Positions 16,889-25,558 of a stretch of 64,000 nt of DNA are shown here, one piece after another. The translations under genes were made by a program, and so were the position numbers. The first letter of the stretch is position 1. Each line of letters starts with the position of its first letter. Under the pieces are notes generated by a model. The model did not search any database and had not been told where the DNA came from. It saw only the letters and a program-made list of their open reading frames with translations. The stretch is taken from assembly GCF_030246905.1 (NCBI RefSeq), contig NZ_CP126741.1, forward strand, positions 3,162,001 through 3,226,000, read 5' to 3'. Origin of the DNA: Microbacterium sp. zg-Y818. GTDB taxonomy: Bacteria; Actinomycetota; Actinomycetes; Actinomycetales; Microbacteriaceae.

Positions 16889-18019
16889 GTGAACATCACC
16901 GCCCGGAGGTCCCGACGCGCCGCGCTGGCCGTGCTCGCCGCGCTGGCCGTGCTCGCCGCCGCGGGGCTCGTGACCGCATGCGGTGCCGAACGCACGACGG
17001 TGCCGTCGGCAGCACCCGTTCAGACGCCCACCCCCTCGGCGTCGGCGACGGCGGCGCCGAGCCCGCCGTTCGACGTGGCGACCGGCCTCGACGCGCCGTG
17101 GTCGCTGGCTCCCGTGGGCTCGTCGGTGCTGGTCAGCGAGCGCGACACCGCCCGCGTGTTCGAGTGGACCGCCGCCGGCGAGCTGCGGGAGCTGGCGGTG
17201 ATCGACGACGTGGCCCACGGTGGCGAAGGCGGGCTGCTGGGGCTGGCGGCCGCGGACGGCGCGCTCTACGTCTACGCCACGACGGCGGCGGGAAACCGCG
17301 TGCAGGCGTTCACCCTGTCGGGAGAGCCCGGCGCGCTCACGCTCGGCTCCCCCCGCACGGTCATCGAGGGCCTCCCGGCGTCGGGCACGCACAACGCCGG
17401 GCGCATCGCGTTCGGTCCCGACGGCATGCTGTACGTCCCCGTCGGCGATGCCGGTGACTCGCAGGCCGCGCAGGACGCGACCGCGCTGAACGGCAAGATC
17501 CTGCGGCTCACCCCCGACGGCGGCATCCCGCCCGACAACCCCACGCCGGAGTCGCCGGTGTACAGCCTCGGCCACCGCAACGTGCAGGGCCTGGCCTGGG
17601 CAGAGGACGGGCGCCTGTTCGCCAGCGAGTTCGGGCAGAACACGTGGGATGAGCTCAACGTCATCGAGCCCGGCGCCAACTACGGCTGGCCGGTCGTGGA
17701 AGGCGCGGCATCCGAGCCGGGTTTCGTCGACCCGGTGGCGCAGTGGCCGACGGCGCAGGCGAGCCCCAGCGGCATCGCGATCGTCGACGGCACGGTGCTC
17801 ATCGCCAACCTGCGCGGAGAGACCCTGCGCGCCGTGCCGACCGATGACCCCGCGGCATCGGTCGATCACTTCGCCGGTGCGTACGGGCGCCTGCGCGACG
17901 TGCTGCTCGCTCCCGACGGACGCATCTGGATCGTCACCAACAACACCGACGGGCGCGGCGTCGAACGTGCCGGCGACGATCGCATCGTGTCGGTGGATGC
18001 CGGCGACGTCGTCCCCTGA
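16889..18019 (+). CDS. PQQ-dependent sugar dehydrogenase family lipoprotein
   Basis: A 376-aa secreted lipoprotein: signal peptide with basic start and lipobox LVTAC, then a Thr/Pro/Ala linker, then a six-bladed propeller of the soluble glucose dehydrogenase/YliI type. Family motifs are GLDAPWSLAPVGSSVLVSER, GGEGGLLGLA, HNAGRIAFGPDGMLYVPVGD, GHRNVQGLAW and ASEFGQNTWDELNVI. The expected role is periplasm-like oxidation of aldose sugars with PQQ bound from outside; many actinobacterial members have no proven cofactor. The GTG start gives a complete signal peptide. A TAACCT at 16858-16863 could be its -10. Confidence 0.88.
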   Translation: MNITARRSRRAALAVLAALAVLAAAGLVTACGAERTTVPSAAPVQTPTPSASATAAPSPPFDVATGLDAPWSLAPVGSSVLVSERDTARVFEWTAAGELRELAVIDDVAHGGEGGLLGLAAADGALYVYATTAAGNRVQAFTLSGEPGALTLGSPRTVIEGLPASGTHNAGRIAFGPDGMLYVPVGDAGDSQAAQDATALNGKILRLTPDGGIPPDNPTPESPVYSLGHRNVQGLAWAEDGRLFASEFGQNTWDELNVIEPGANYGWPVVEGAASEPGFVDPVAQWPTAQASPSGIAIVDGTVLIANLRGETLRAVPTDDPAASVDHFAGAYGRLRDVLLAPDGRIWIVTNNTDGRGVERAGDDRIVSVDAGDVVP

Positions 18020-18023
18020 TGGC

Positions 18024-18926
18024 TCAGAAGTCGGCGATCACCAGCTTGTGCATGTCGAGCATGCGGGCGTAGGCGCCCGGCCGCCGCATCAGCTCTCCCA
18101 TGTTCTCGGGCACGATCTGCCAGCTCAGACCGAAACGGTCGGCGAGCCACCCGCACTGCTCGGCCTCGGGCACCGCCGACAGCGCGCTCCAGAGCCTGTC
18201 GATCTCGGCCTGGTCGGGGCAGCTCACCTCGAGCGAGACGCCGCACGTGAAGGAGGAGTCCTGCGGCACGGCGGAGTCCATCGCCGTGAACCACTGCCCC
18301 TCCAGCTGGAAGTCGCAGAACATGATCGCCCCGGCGGGGGCGGGGCCGGCCTGCTCGGGGTACTCCGCGATCGTGCCGATGCGCGATCCCTCGAACAGCG
18401 ACGTGTAGTACTCCACCGCTTCGCGGGCGCGATTCTGGGCGTCTCCGCCGAACATCAGGCTGGGCATGAGGAAGGGCCGGGGCTCGTCTCCGTCTTCGTC
18501 GAGGATGAGCTGCCAGCTGACGCCGTAGCGGTCCTGGACCCACCCGTAGCGAGGGCTGTACGGGTACGCGGCCAGCTCCATCATCACCTCGCCCCCGTCG
18601 ACGAGGCGCTCCCACAGCGCGTCGAGCCGCTCACGCGCGACATTCGCGTCGCCGCCGAAGAGCATGCGGTCGAAGTTGAGCATGAACGACACCGAGGGGT
18701 TCGGCCGAAACTCCGGCCCCGCGTTGATGAAGCTCAGCCGGTACCCGTCGATCTCGACGTCGACGGTCAGCTCCGCTCCGGCGAAGTCGCTCTGAAAGCC
18801 CGGCAGCCCCTCGTTCGGGTAGCGCGCGGTGACGGTCGACGTCGCGCCGGGGAACGCCGACGTGTAGAACTCCGCGGCCTCCGCGGCGTTGTGGTCGAAC
18901 CAAAGATTCGGGACGATTCTCTGCAC
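18024..18926 (-). CDS. Two-domain VOC (PhnB/3-demethylubiquinone methyltransferase-like) protein
   Basis: A 300-aa protein formed by two tandem PhnB-type glyoxalase-fold domains. The first begins VQRIVPNLWFDHNAAEAAEF, the second repeats the same plan after about residue 150 (LMPSLMFGGDAQNRAREAVE). Each has the Phe/Tyr-rich strands and a WGYR-like GYRLSF or YGVSWQ motif. Enzymatic role unknown. I place the start at the GTG at 18926 because AGGAGG lies exactly 6 nt upstream; a GTG nine codons earlier lacks any ribosome site. It follows the AraC/VOC/DUF1801 genes on the same strand. Confidence 0.8.
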   Translation of the reverse strand: MQRIVPNLWFDHNAAEAAEFYTSAFPGATSTVTARYPNEGLPGFQSDFAGAELTVDVEIDGYRLSFINAGPEFRPNPSVSFMLNFDRMLFGGDANVARERLDALWERLVDGGEVMMELAAYPYSPRYGWVQDRYGVSWQLILDEDGDEPRPFLMPSLMFGGDAQNRAREAVEYYTSLFEGSRIGTIAEYPEQAGPAPAGAIMFCDFQLEGQWFTAMDSAVPQDSSFTCGVSLEVSCPDQAEIDRLWSALSAVPEAEQCGWLADRFGLSWQIVPENMGELMRRPGAYARMLDMHKLVIADF

Positions 18927-18995
18927 GGAAGACCTCCTCGTCGGGTGCGTCACCGCCCAGCATCCACGCGAGGCCGTGCGCGCGCAAGAAGCCCT

Positions 18996-19445
18996 TCAGC
19001 CGGCCGCGTTCTTCAGCAGCGCGCGCATCTTCTCGTCCACCGCGTCGGTGTAGTCGAGCACGGCGAACGACGTGGCCCAGAACTCCCCGTCGTCGAGCGC
19101 GGCGTCCTCGTTGAACCCGATCGTGGCGTACCGGGTGTCGAACTTCGAAGCCGGTTGCAGGAACGTCACCACCTTGCCGTCCTTGGCGTACGAGGGGAAG
19201 CCGTACCAGGTCTTCGGATCCAGGTGCGGCGCGGTCTCGGTGACGGCGGTGTGGAATCGCTCGGCGATGGTGCGGTCGGGCTCGGGGAGCGCGGCGATGG
19301 CGTCGAGGCAGGCCTGCGCCTCTCTCTGCTTCTTCGCGCTGCCCTTGCCGTTCTTGGCCTGGGTCTTGAGTTCGGCGGCGCGCTGCTTCATCGCGGCGCG
19401 CTCGGCCGCGCTGAAGCCGGATTCACCGGTGCGGGTGTCGGTCAT
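18996..19445 (-). CDS. DUF1801 family protein
   Basis: A 149-aa soluble protein. The C-terminal part has ETAPHLDPKTWYGFPSYAKDGKVVTF and IGFNEDAALDDGEFWATSFA, characteristic of DUF1801/YdhG-like proteins, preceded by a Lys/Ala-rich helix. Function unknown; the family is often encoded beside VOC and AraC genes as here. It starts 2 nt after the upstream VOC gene stops, so the genes form one unit. Confidence 0.75.
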   Translation of the reverse strand: MTDTRTGESGFSAAERAAMKQRAAELKTQAKNGKGSAKKQREAQACLDAIAALPEPDRTIAERFHTAVTETAPHLDPKTWYGFPSYAKDGKVVTFLQPASKFDTRYATIGFNEDAALDDGEFWATSFAVLDYTDAVDEKMRALLKNAAG

Positions 19446-19447
19446 GA

Positions 19448-19864
19448 TCAGCCTTTCTGGTTCTGCTGAATGCGGATGAGATTGCCGGCCGGATCGCGGA
19501 AGGCGGCGTCGCGCACGCCGTAGTCCTGGTCGACGGGTTCCTGCACGACGTCGGCGCCGGCCGCGGCGACCGCGGCGAAGGCGGTGTCGAGGTCGTCGGT
19601 GGCGAGGTTCACGCCGAAGTAGCTGCCCTTGGCGATGATCTCGAGCAGCACCTCGCGTTCGTCATCGGTCAGGTCGCTCCCCACGCCGGGCGGATGCAGC
19701 ACGATCGCGGTGTCGGGCTGGCCCACCGGGCCGACCGTGATCCACCGCATGTCCTCATACCCCACGTCGAGCCGCACCTCGAACCCGAGCACGTCGCGGT
19801 AGAACGCGACGGATGCCTCGGCGTCGGTGTGCGGCAGGAAGCTCGATTGAATCGTGATGTCCAT
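19448..19864 (-). CDS. VOC family protein (glyoxalase/bleomycin-resistance fold)
   Basis: A 138-aa single-domain VOC protein: ITIQSSFLPHTDAEASVAFYRDVLGFEVRLDVG at the start, the second beta-alpha unit with FGVNLATDDLDTAFAAV and the C-terminal metal-side strand DAAFRDPAGNLIRIQQ. It probably binds or modifies a small molecule; some relatives confer drug resistance. The ATG at 19864 gives the family's usual N-terminus MDITIQ; a GTG at 19873 that overlaps the AraC stop by 4 nt is an alternative. The regulator gene directly upstream is the usual partner of this subfamily. Confidence 0.85.
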   Translation of the reverse strand: MDITIQSSFLPHTDAEASVAFYRDVLGFEVRLDVGYEDMRWITVGPVGQPDTAIVLHPPGVGSDLTDDEREVLLEIIAKGSYFGVNLATDDLDTAFAAVAAAGADVVQEPVDQDYGVRDAAFRDPAGNLIRIQQNQKG

Positions 19865-19869
19865 GACCG

Positions 19870-20313
19870 TCACGGTACGAGTGCGGAGGCGTCCTGCGCT
19901 TCTTGATTCCTGACCGGTCTGGTGAGGCGCTTGGCGATGCACGGCAGCATGCCGGCGCGAAACGGTGCCCCCTGCTCTCGGTAGACGCTGGGCGGCACTC
20001 CGACCAGCTCGGTGAACCGGGTGCTGAACGTGCCCAGCGAAGATGAGCCGACGGCGAAGCACACCTCGGTGACGCTGAGGTCGCCTCGGCGCAGCAGGGT
20101 CATGGCCCGCTCGATGCGCCGGGTCATGAGGTAGGCGTACGGCGACTCCCCGTAGGCGAGCTTGAACTGCCGGCTCAGATGGCCGGCCGACATATGCACG
20201 TCGCGGGCGAGGGATGCCACATCCAGCGGCTGCGCGTACTCGCGGTCCATGCGGTCACGCACGCGGCGCAGCAGCACAAGCGTCTGCAGATCCTGGGGCG
20301 TGCGTTCGGCCAC
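19870..20313 (-). CDS. AraC-family transcriptional regulator, DNA-binding-domain only
   Basis: A 147-aa regulator consisting of the two-HTH AraC domain: LDVASLARDVHMSAGHLSRQFK, the linker YLMTRRIERAMTLLRRGDLS and the second helix pair VTEVCFAVGSSSLGTFSTRFTELVG with PPSVYRE. There is no N-terminal effector domain. It begins the regulator-VOC-DUF1801 gene group and probably controls it. GTG start. Confidence 0.88.
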   Translation of the reverse strand: MAERTPQDLQTLVLLRRVRDRMDREYAQPLDVASLARDVHMSAGHLSRQFKLAYGESPYAYLMTRRIERAMTLLRRGDLSVTEVCFAVGSSSLGTFSTRFTELVGVPPSVYREQGAPFRAGMLPCIAKRLTRPVRNQEAQDASALVP

Positions 20314-20370
20314 GGTGAGATGGTCGCACAGCCGGCTGCGTCGTCGCCAGGGTCGCGAGCCGTGGTCGGC

Positions 20371-21885
20371 TCAGCTCGCGCGGTCGCGCCGGCGTCTCGG
20401 GCGCTGGGTCACGCGCCGACGCAGCCGCTGCGCGCGGGTGGCCGGCGCCACCACCGGCACCGGCTGGGTCACGACGGCGTCAACGGCCATCGATCCGTCG
20501 ACGGGGCCGATCACGGCGATCGGCGTCGTGGGGGTCACCGTGTCGGGCAGCACCGGCATGCCGGCCAGGCGCCGGTGCTCGCGGATGTAGGCCGGCACGA
20601 GCAGCACGACCGCCCCGAACCAGGCCAGCGGGTTGCTCCAGGCGACGCCGGCGAAGCCGATGAGCCCGCCCAGCACGACGGCGGCGACGACGCGCATCAC
20701 CAGCTCGATCACGCCGGTGACGGTGGGGATGAGGGCGTGCCCGAGGCCCTGCAGGGCGCCGCGGACGACGAAGAGCACGCCCAGCAGGCTGTAGCTGACG
20801 CCATTGATGACGAGCATGAGGGCGGCAAGGCCCACGACGGCATCCGCGCCTTCCCCGACGAACAGGCGCACCACGCCGCTGCCGAACACGACGAGCAGCG
20901 CACCGACGACGACCGAGGCCGCGATCGACATCCACACCGCCTGCACGACGCCGCGGCGGATGCGGTCGGGGCGCCGCGCGCCGAAGTTCTGCGCGACGTA
21001 CATCGAGACCGCGAGCCCCAGCGACTGCAGCAGCGCCACGGCGAGGGAGTCCACGCGCGACGCGGTGGTGTACGCCGCGACCGCGTCGGCGCCGAGCTCG
21101 TTCAGGCGCACCTGCACCGCAAGGGCGCCGATGGCGATGATCGATGCCTGGAATCCCATGGGAAGGCCCAGCCGCAGGTGATCGGCGATGTCCTCCCACG
21201 ACACGCGCCAGTCGCTGCGCCGCATCTGCAGGGCGGGGACGCGGCCGCGCACGAACTCCACGCACAGCACCACCGACAGGCCCTGGGCGACAACCGTCGC
21301 GAGCGCCGCACCGCCGACTCCCCAGGCGAGGGGTCCGACCATCAGCACGACGAGGCCGACGTTGAGCACGCAGGCGATGGTGAGGAAGATCAGCGGCGTG
21401 CGCGAGTCGCCGATGGCGCGGATGATCGCCGAGAGGTAGTTGAAGAAGAGCATGGCGCCGGATCCGAGGAAGCTCACCTGGGCGAAGACGGTCGCCTGCG
21501 GCATGAGCTCGGCCGGCGTGCGCAGCAGCAGCAGCATCGGCTCCGACAGCAGCGGACCGGCGATCGTCAGCAGCACGGTCGCGATGCCGGTGAGCATGGT
21601 GCCGGCCGCGACGGAACGGCGCACGCCCGCCGCGTCGCGCGCCCCGAACGCCTGAGCGGTGGGAATGGCGAAACCGGTGGTGAGACCCCACACGAACCCG
21701 AGGAGGAAGAAGAAGAGGCTTCCGGTCGCCCCTACGGCGGCGAGCGCCTCGACCCCCAGCCACCGGCCGACGACCACGGCGTCGGCGAACTGGTACATCT
21801 GCTGCACGATGTTGCCGAGCAGCAACGGCACGGAGAAGAGGAGGATGACGCGCCAAGGGCTGCCGGTGGTCAGGGACGTGGACAT
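20371..21885 (-). CDS. MATE family efflux transporter
   Basis: A 504-aa multidrug/toxin extrusion protein with about twelve membrane spans arranged as two halves. The family opening LLFSVPLLLGNIVQQMYQFADAVVVGRWLG, an internal AQAFGARDAA motif and its second-half match AQNFGARRPDRIRR are clear. It likely expels cationic drugs or metabolites with Na+ or H+. The ATG at 21885 is the natural start; the upstream extension to 22368 is shadow sequence through the divergent alcohol dehydrogenase gene. It has a strong TATGAT -10 overlapped upstream by a 20-bp palindrome. Confidence 0.92.
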   Translation of the reverse strand: MSTSLTTGSPWRVILLFSVPLLLGNIVQQMYQFADAVVVGRWLGVEALAAVGATGSLFFFLLGFVWGLTTGFAIPTAQAFGARDAAGVRRSVAAGTMLTGIATVLLTIAGPLLSEPMLLLLRTPAELMPQATVFAQVSFLGSGAMLFFNYLSAIIRAIGDSRTPLIFLTIACVLNVGLVVLMVGPLAWGVGGAALATVVAQGLSVVLCVEFVRGRVPALQMRRSDWRVSWEDIADHLRLGLPMGFQASIIAIGALAVQVRLNELGADAVAAYTTASRVDSLAVALLQSLGLAVSMYVAQNFGARRPDRIRRGVVQAVWMSIAASVVVGALLVVFGSGVVRLFVGEGADAVVGLAALMLVINGVSYSLLGVLFVVRGALQGLGHALIPTVTGVIELVMRVVAAVVLGGLIGFAGVAWSNPLAWFGAVVLLVPAYIREHRRLAGMPVLPDTVTPTTPIAVIGPVDGSMAVDAVVTQPVPVVAPATRAQRLRRRVTQRPRRRRDRAS

Positions 21886-21943
21886 GCAGGACTTCCGGGG
21901 AATCGGGGGGCGGTGACGCCGGAGCGGGGGAAAGCAACGGGCC

Positions 21944-21975
21944 ATCATATCGCCGGATTCGAATCGATTCGAATC
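21944..21975 (-). promoter_or_regulatory. MATE promoter -10 with overlapping 20-bp palindromic operator
   Basis: TATGAT on the minus strand (21944-21949) is the best -10 in the gap. The stretch 21956-21975 reads GATTCGAATCGATTCGAATC, a perfect palindrome that is also a tandem of two identical 10-bp palindromes. It covers the -35 position and most of the spacer, as expected for a repressor site. The repressor is not evident in the window. Confidence 0.6.
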
Positions 21976-22099
21976 GCGGTCGGCGCGGCATCCCCTCGCC
22001 GCCATCCGTGCCACACCCCAGCCCCGGGGTCTATCGTGAGCGGCGCCGAGCACACAGCCCGGGCGACACCAAAGAACGAACGCAACGAAGGAGACGCGC

Positions 22100-23119
22100 A
22101 TGCGCGCAGTGATCATGCAGGCCGCAGGAGACGTGCGCGTCGAGGACCGGGATGACCCCGTGATCGTCGAGCCCACGGACGCCATCATCAAGCTCGCGGC
22201 CAGCTGCATCTGCGGCTCGGACCTCTGGCCGTACCGCGGGGCCGACAAGGTGAACCACACCCCCATGGGCCACGAGTACGTCGGCGTCGTGACCGAGATC
22301 GGCGACGACGTGCGCACCGTGAAAGTCGGCGACTTCGTCGTCGGATCGTTCTTCGCCTCGGACAACACCTGCGAGATCTGCCGTGCCGGCTATCAGTCGC
22401 GCTGCGTGCACGCCGTGCCGATGGGCCGCATCGGCACGCAGGCCCAATACGCGCGCATCCCGCTGGCCGACGGCACTCTCGTCGCGACTCCCGGCCAGCC
22501 CGATGCCGACCTGATCCCCTCGCTGCTGGCGGCATCCGATGTGCTCGGCACCGGCTGGTTCGCCGCCGTCGCGGCAGAAGCCAGTCCTGGAAAGACGGTG
22601 GCGGTCGTGGGCGACGGCGCCGTAGGGCTCATGGGGATCCTGGCCGCGCGCGAGCTCGGCGCCGAGCGCATCATCGCGATGAGCCGCCACGCCGACCGCC
22701 AGGCGCTCGCACGGGAGTTCGGCGCGACCGACATCGTCGAGGAACGCGGCGACGCGGGCGTCGCCCGCATCAAGGAGCTCACCGACGGGCTGGGAGCGCA
22801 CTCGGTGATCGAGGCGGTCGGCACCCACGAGTCCATGCTGCAGGCGCTGCGCTCCACGCGACCCGGCGGCCACATCGGGTTCGTCGGGGTATCGCACGAC
22901 GTGGAGCTTCCCGGCCGGGAGCTCTTCTTCTCCCTTGTGCACCTGCACGGCGGACCGGCGCCGGTGCGGCGCTTCCTGCCCGAGCTGATCCAGCGCATCT
23001 GGGACCGCGAGATCGATCCGGGCAAGGTCTTCGACCTGGCGCTCCCCCTCGAGGATGCCGCAGCGGGCTACCGCGCCATGGACGAGCGCCGGGCCATCAA
23101 GGTGATGCTCACGGTGTGA
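22100..23119 (+). CDS. Zinc-dependent alcohol dehydrogenase (medium-chain)
   Basis: A 339-aa MDR enzyme. Catalytic zinc ligands are in CICGSDLWPYRG and MGHEYVG; the NAD(P)-binding motif is VAVVGDGAVGLMGILAA. The structural-zinc loop reads DNTCEICRAGYQSRC: only three of the usual four Cys remain (Asp stands at the first position), a variation seen in some subfamilies of this group. It oxidises an unknown alcohol or reduces an aldehyde. AAGGAG lies 8 nt before the ATG. Divergent from the MATE gene. Confidence 0.88.
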   Translation: MRAVIMQAAGDVRVEDRDDPVIVEPTDAIIKLAASCICGSDLWPYRGADKVNHTPMGHEYVGVVTEIGDDVRTVKVGDFVVGSFFASDNTCEICRAGYQSRCVHAVPMGRIGTQAQYARIPLADGTLVATPGQPDADLIPSLLAASDVLGTGWFAAVAAEASPGKTVAVVGDGAVGLMGILAARELGAERIIAMSRHADRQALAREFGATDIVEERGDAGVARIKELTDGLGAHSVIEAVGTHESMLQALRSTRPGGHIGFVGVSHDVELPGRELFFSLVHLHGGPAPVRRFLPELIQRIWDREIDPGKVFDLALPLEDAAAGYRAMDERRAIKVMLTV

Positions 23120-23122
23120 CCG

Positions 23123-23923
23123 TCAGCTGATCTTCCGGCGGTAGATGCGCAGCGCCAGCACGACCGCCGCCAGCAGAATGCCGAGACACCACGCCAGCGC
23201 GATCCAGATCTCGGTGCCCACCGGCTGCCCCTGCAAGAGCGCACGCACGGTGTTCACGATCGAGGTGACCGGCTGGTTGTCCGCGAACCATCGGACCGGT
23301 GCGGGCATGGTGTCGGTGGGCACGAAGGCCGAGCTGATGAACGGCAGGAAGATCAGCGGATACGAGAACGCGCTGGCTCCGTCCACGGTCTTCGCCGTCA
23401 GCCCGGCGATGACCGCGAGCCACGTCAGCGCCAGTGTGAACAACACGAGGATGCCGGCGACGGCCAGCCAGGCGAGCGCACTTGCGCTGCTGCGGAACCC
23501 GATGACCAGCGCGACCGCGATGACGATCGCCACCGCGGCCAGGTTGGCGACGAGCGACGTCAGCACGTGCGCCCACAGCACGCCCGAGCGGGCGATGAGC
23601 ATCGACTGGAATCTCTCGAAGACGCCGCTCTGCATGTCGAGGAACAGCCGGTAGGCCGTGTACGCGACGCCCGAGGCGACCGTGATCAGCAGGATCCCGG
23701 GCAGCATGTAGTCCACGTATGCCGCCGACCCGGTGTCGATCGCGCCGCCCAGCACGAACACGAAGAGCAGCATCAGCGCGATGGGCGTGACCGCTGTCGT
23801 GACGATGGTGTCGGGGCTGCGCAGGATGTGGCGCAGGGAGCGGCCCAGCAGCACGCCGGTGTCGCGGAAGAAGTGGGCGCCCGCGCCGGCTGTGCCGGCG
23901 GGGACGCGTGCGGTGATGGTCAC
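23123..23923 (-). CDS. ABC-2 type transporter permease (drug-efflux type)
   Basis: A 266-aa permease with six membrane spans (for example TIVTTAVTPIALMLLFVFVLGGAI, FSYPLIFLPFISSAFVP, IALAWCLGILLAAVVLALRIYRRK). The layout and the GGAIDTGSAAYVDYMLPGIL stretch match DrrB-like export permeases. It forms an exporter with the ATPase encoded just upstream; the start overlaps the ATPase stop by 4 nt. The substrate is unknown; antimicrobials are likely for PadR-controlled systems of this kind. Confidence 0.9.
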   Translation of the reverse strand: MTITARVPAGTAGAGAHFFRDTGVLLGRSLRHILRSPDTIVTTAVTPIALMLLFVFVLGGAIDTGSAAYVDYMLPGILLITVASGVAYTAYRLFLDMQSGVFERFQSMLIARSGVLWAHVLTSLVANLAAVAIVIAVALVIGFRSSASALAWLAVAGILVLFTLALTWLAVIAGLTAKTVDGASAFSYPLIFLPFISSAFVPTDTMPAPVRWFADNQPVTSIVNTVRALLQGQPVGTEIWIALAWCLGILLAAVVLALRIYRRKIS

Positions 23924-24723
23924 GACGGCTTCTCCTCAGTGGACGGGGCGGTTCCGCCCCGGTCCGACGGGTCGCCGATGACGGCGAGGAAGATCTCCTC
24001 GAGGCTCGGCTGCTTCTCGATGTACTCGGCCTTCGCCGGCGGCAGCAGACGCTTGAGCTCAGCCAACGTCCCTGCGGCGATGATGCGCCCCTCGTGCAGG
24101 ATCGCGATGCGATCGGCGAGGTGCTCGGCCTCTTCGAGGTACTGCGTGGTCAGCAGCACCGTGGTGCCGGCGGCGGCGAGTTCCCGCACGGCATCCCAGA
24201 CGGCCAGACGCGCCTGCGGGTCCAGGCCCGTGGTGGGCTCATCGAGGAAGATCACCGACGGCTGGCCGATGAGGCTCATCGCGATGTCGAGGCGACGGCG
24301 CATGCCTCCCGAATACGTGGCCACTCGCCGATCGGCGGCTTCGGCGAGACCGAATCGGTGCAGCAGATCATCGGCGATCTCACCGGGGAGGTGCTGGTGA
24401 CGCAGACGCGCCACCAGCACGAGATTCTCCCGCCCGGTGAGCACCTCGTCGACGGCGGCGAACTGGCCGGTGAGGCTGATCGACTCGCGGACACGGGCGG
24501 GCGCGGCGGCGACGTCGAAGCCGTTCACCGTGACGCTGCCGGCATCCGCCCGCAGGAGCGTCGACAGGATGCGCACCGCCGTGGTCTTTCCGGCGCCATT
24601 GGCTCCGAGAAGGGCGAAGATGCTGCCGCGGTCGACGGCGAAGTCGACCCCGCGCAGCACGGGGAGGTCCCGGTAGGACTTCTCCAGACCGACCACCTCG
24701 ATGGCCGGCGCAGATGTGATCAT
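23920..24723 (-). CDS. ABC exporter ATP-binding protein (DrrA-like)
   Basis: A 267-aa ATPase with Walker A LLGANGAGKTT, signature YSGGMRRRLDIAMSL and Walker B VIFLDEPTTGLDP, followed by VLLTTQYLEEAEHLADRIAI typical of DrrA-type drug exporters. Its ATG overlaps the DUF1048 stop by one base (TGATG). It powers the adjacent ABC-2 permease. Confidence 0.93.
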   Translation of the reverse strand: MITSAPAIEVVGLEKSYRDLPVLRGVDFAVDRGSIFALLGANGAGKTTAVRILSTLLRADAGSVTVNGFDVAAAPARVRESISLTGQFAAVDEVLTGRENLVLVARLRHQHLPGEIADDLLHRFGLAEAADRRVATYSGGMRRRLDIAMSLIGQPSVIFLDEPTTGLDPQARLAVWDAVRELAAAGTTVLLTTQYLEEAEHLADRIAILHEGRIIAAGTLAELKRLLPPAKAEYIEKQPSLEEIFLAVIGDPSDRGGTAPSTEEKPS

Positions 24724-25103
24724 CAGCCCGCCTCGTTCCCGTCCTGTCGACGCGCGGCATCGTCGATCGCCTGCGTGAGGCGAGCGCGTTCCTTGTCGAC
24801 CCATCGCTCCCCGCCATAGGCCTGCACGAAGGTGTCGGCGAAGTCGACCGGGTCATCCCCGACGATCCCGCGCACGGAGGTGCCATCGGCGACCGCCTGC
24901 TCCCAGAGGTCGGCGAGGTCGGCGAACATCCTCACCATCGTGTCGCCGTCGGTGATCCCCCCGCACGCCAAGAGGTACCGGTGCACGGCCTGCGCAGCGG
25001 TGGCATAGGGCTCGGGAAGAGCTTTGGTGCGCGCCACGTCCTGGCGATACTGCTTCTTCTGCTCGAGCGGCCCCGTGAGGTACTCGATCCACTTGTGTGC
25101 CAC
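24723..25103 (-). CDS. DUF1048 family protein
   Basis: A 126-aa protein of the DUF1048 family: WIEYLTGPLEQKKQYRQDVARTKALP, YATAAQAVHRYLLACGG and a C-terminal helix with WVDKERARLTQAI. Proteins of this family are regularly encoded between a PadR repressor and an ABC exporter, as here, but their role is unknown. GTG at 25103 chosen because it is preceded by AGGAGAGGA; the open frame extends further but only as a shadow of padR. Confidence 0.85.
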   Translation of the reverse strand: MAHKWIEYLTGPLEQKKQYRQDVARTKALPEPYATAAQAVHRYLLACGGITDGDTMVRMFADLADLWEQAVADGTSVRGIVGDDPVDFADTFVQAYGGERWVDKERARLTQAIDDAARRQDGNEAG

Positions 25104-25104
25104 G

Positions 25105-25452
25105 TCAATCCTCTCCTCGGTCCTGCTCAGGGGTGGGGCGAAGCTGGTCCAGTCGACTCGACAGAAAGCTCCAGGTCCGCCAGAACTCCGCGAGGTACTC
25201 GCGGCCTCGCGCGTTGAGCGTGTAGACCTTGCGCGGCGGACCCTTCTCGGAGGGCACCTTCGCCACGTCGACCAGCCCGCGCTGCTCGATGCGCACCAGC
25301 AGGGCGTACACCGTGCCCTCGGCGATGTCGCTGAACCCGCGATCACGCAGCGACGCGGTGATCTCGTATCCATAGGCGGGGCGCTCAGCCAGGATCGCCA
25401 GCACGATGCCCTCCAGGATGCCTTTGAGCATCTCGGTCGCCTGCTTGCCCAT
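25105..25452 (-). CDS. PadR family transcriptional repressor
   Basis: A 115-aa PadR winged-helix protein: MLKGILEGIVLAILAERPAYGYEI, then SDIAEGTVYALLVRIEQRGLV (recognition helix) and GPPRKVYTLNARGREYL (wing), followed by a short dimerisation helix. It should repress the padR-DUF1048-ABC exporter operon and respond to its substrate. ATG at 25452 is chosen because GAGGAG lies 4 nt upstream; ATG at 25464 or GTG at 25467 would place that ribosome site inside the gene. Confidence 0.9.
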   Translation of the reverse strand: MGKQATEMLKGILEGIVLAILAERPAYGYEITASLRDRGFSDIAEGTVYALLVRIEQRGLVDVAKVPSEKGPPRKVYTLNARGREYLAEFWRTWSFLSSRLDQLRPTPEQDRGED

Positions 25453-25493
25453 CGGACTCCTCATCACTACTCAATATTGCTGACTACCGGTAC

Positions 25494-25521
25494 ATAGTAA
25501 CGCTTGGTACTGACGGCGCAA
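25494..25521 (-). promoter_or_regulatory. Candidate promoter of the padR-exporter operon
   Basis: Minus strand TTGCGC (25516-25521), 16-nt spacer, TACTAT (25494-25499, 5/6 to TATAAT). The following AT-rich leader contains CAATATTG, a short palindrome that could be part of a PadR operator for autoregulation. Confidence 0.55.
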
Positions 25522-25558
25522 CCCCTGGCATCCAAGAAACCCGGAGACCCCTTGTTTA

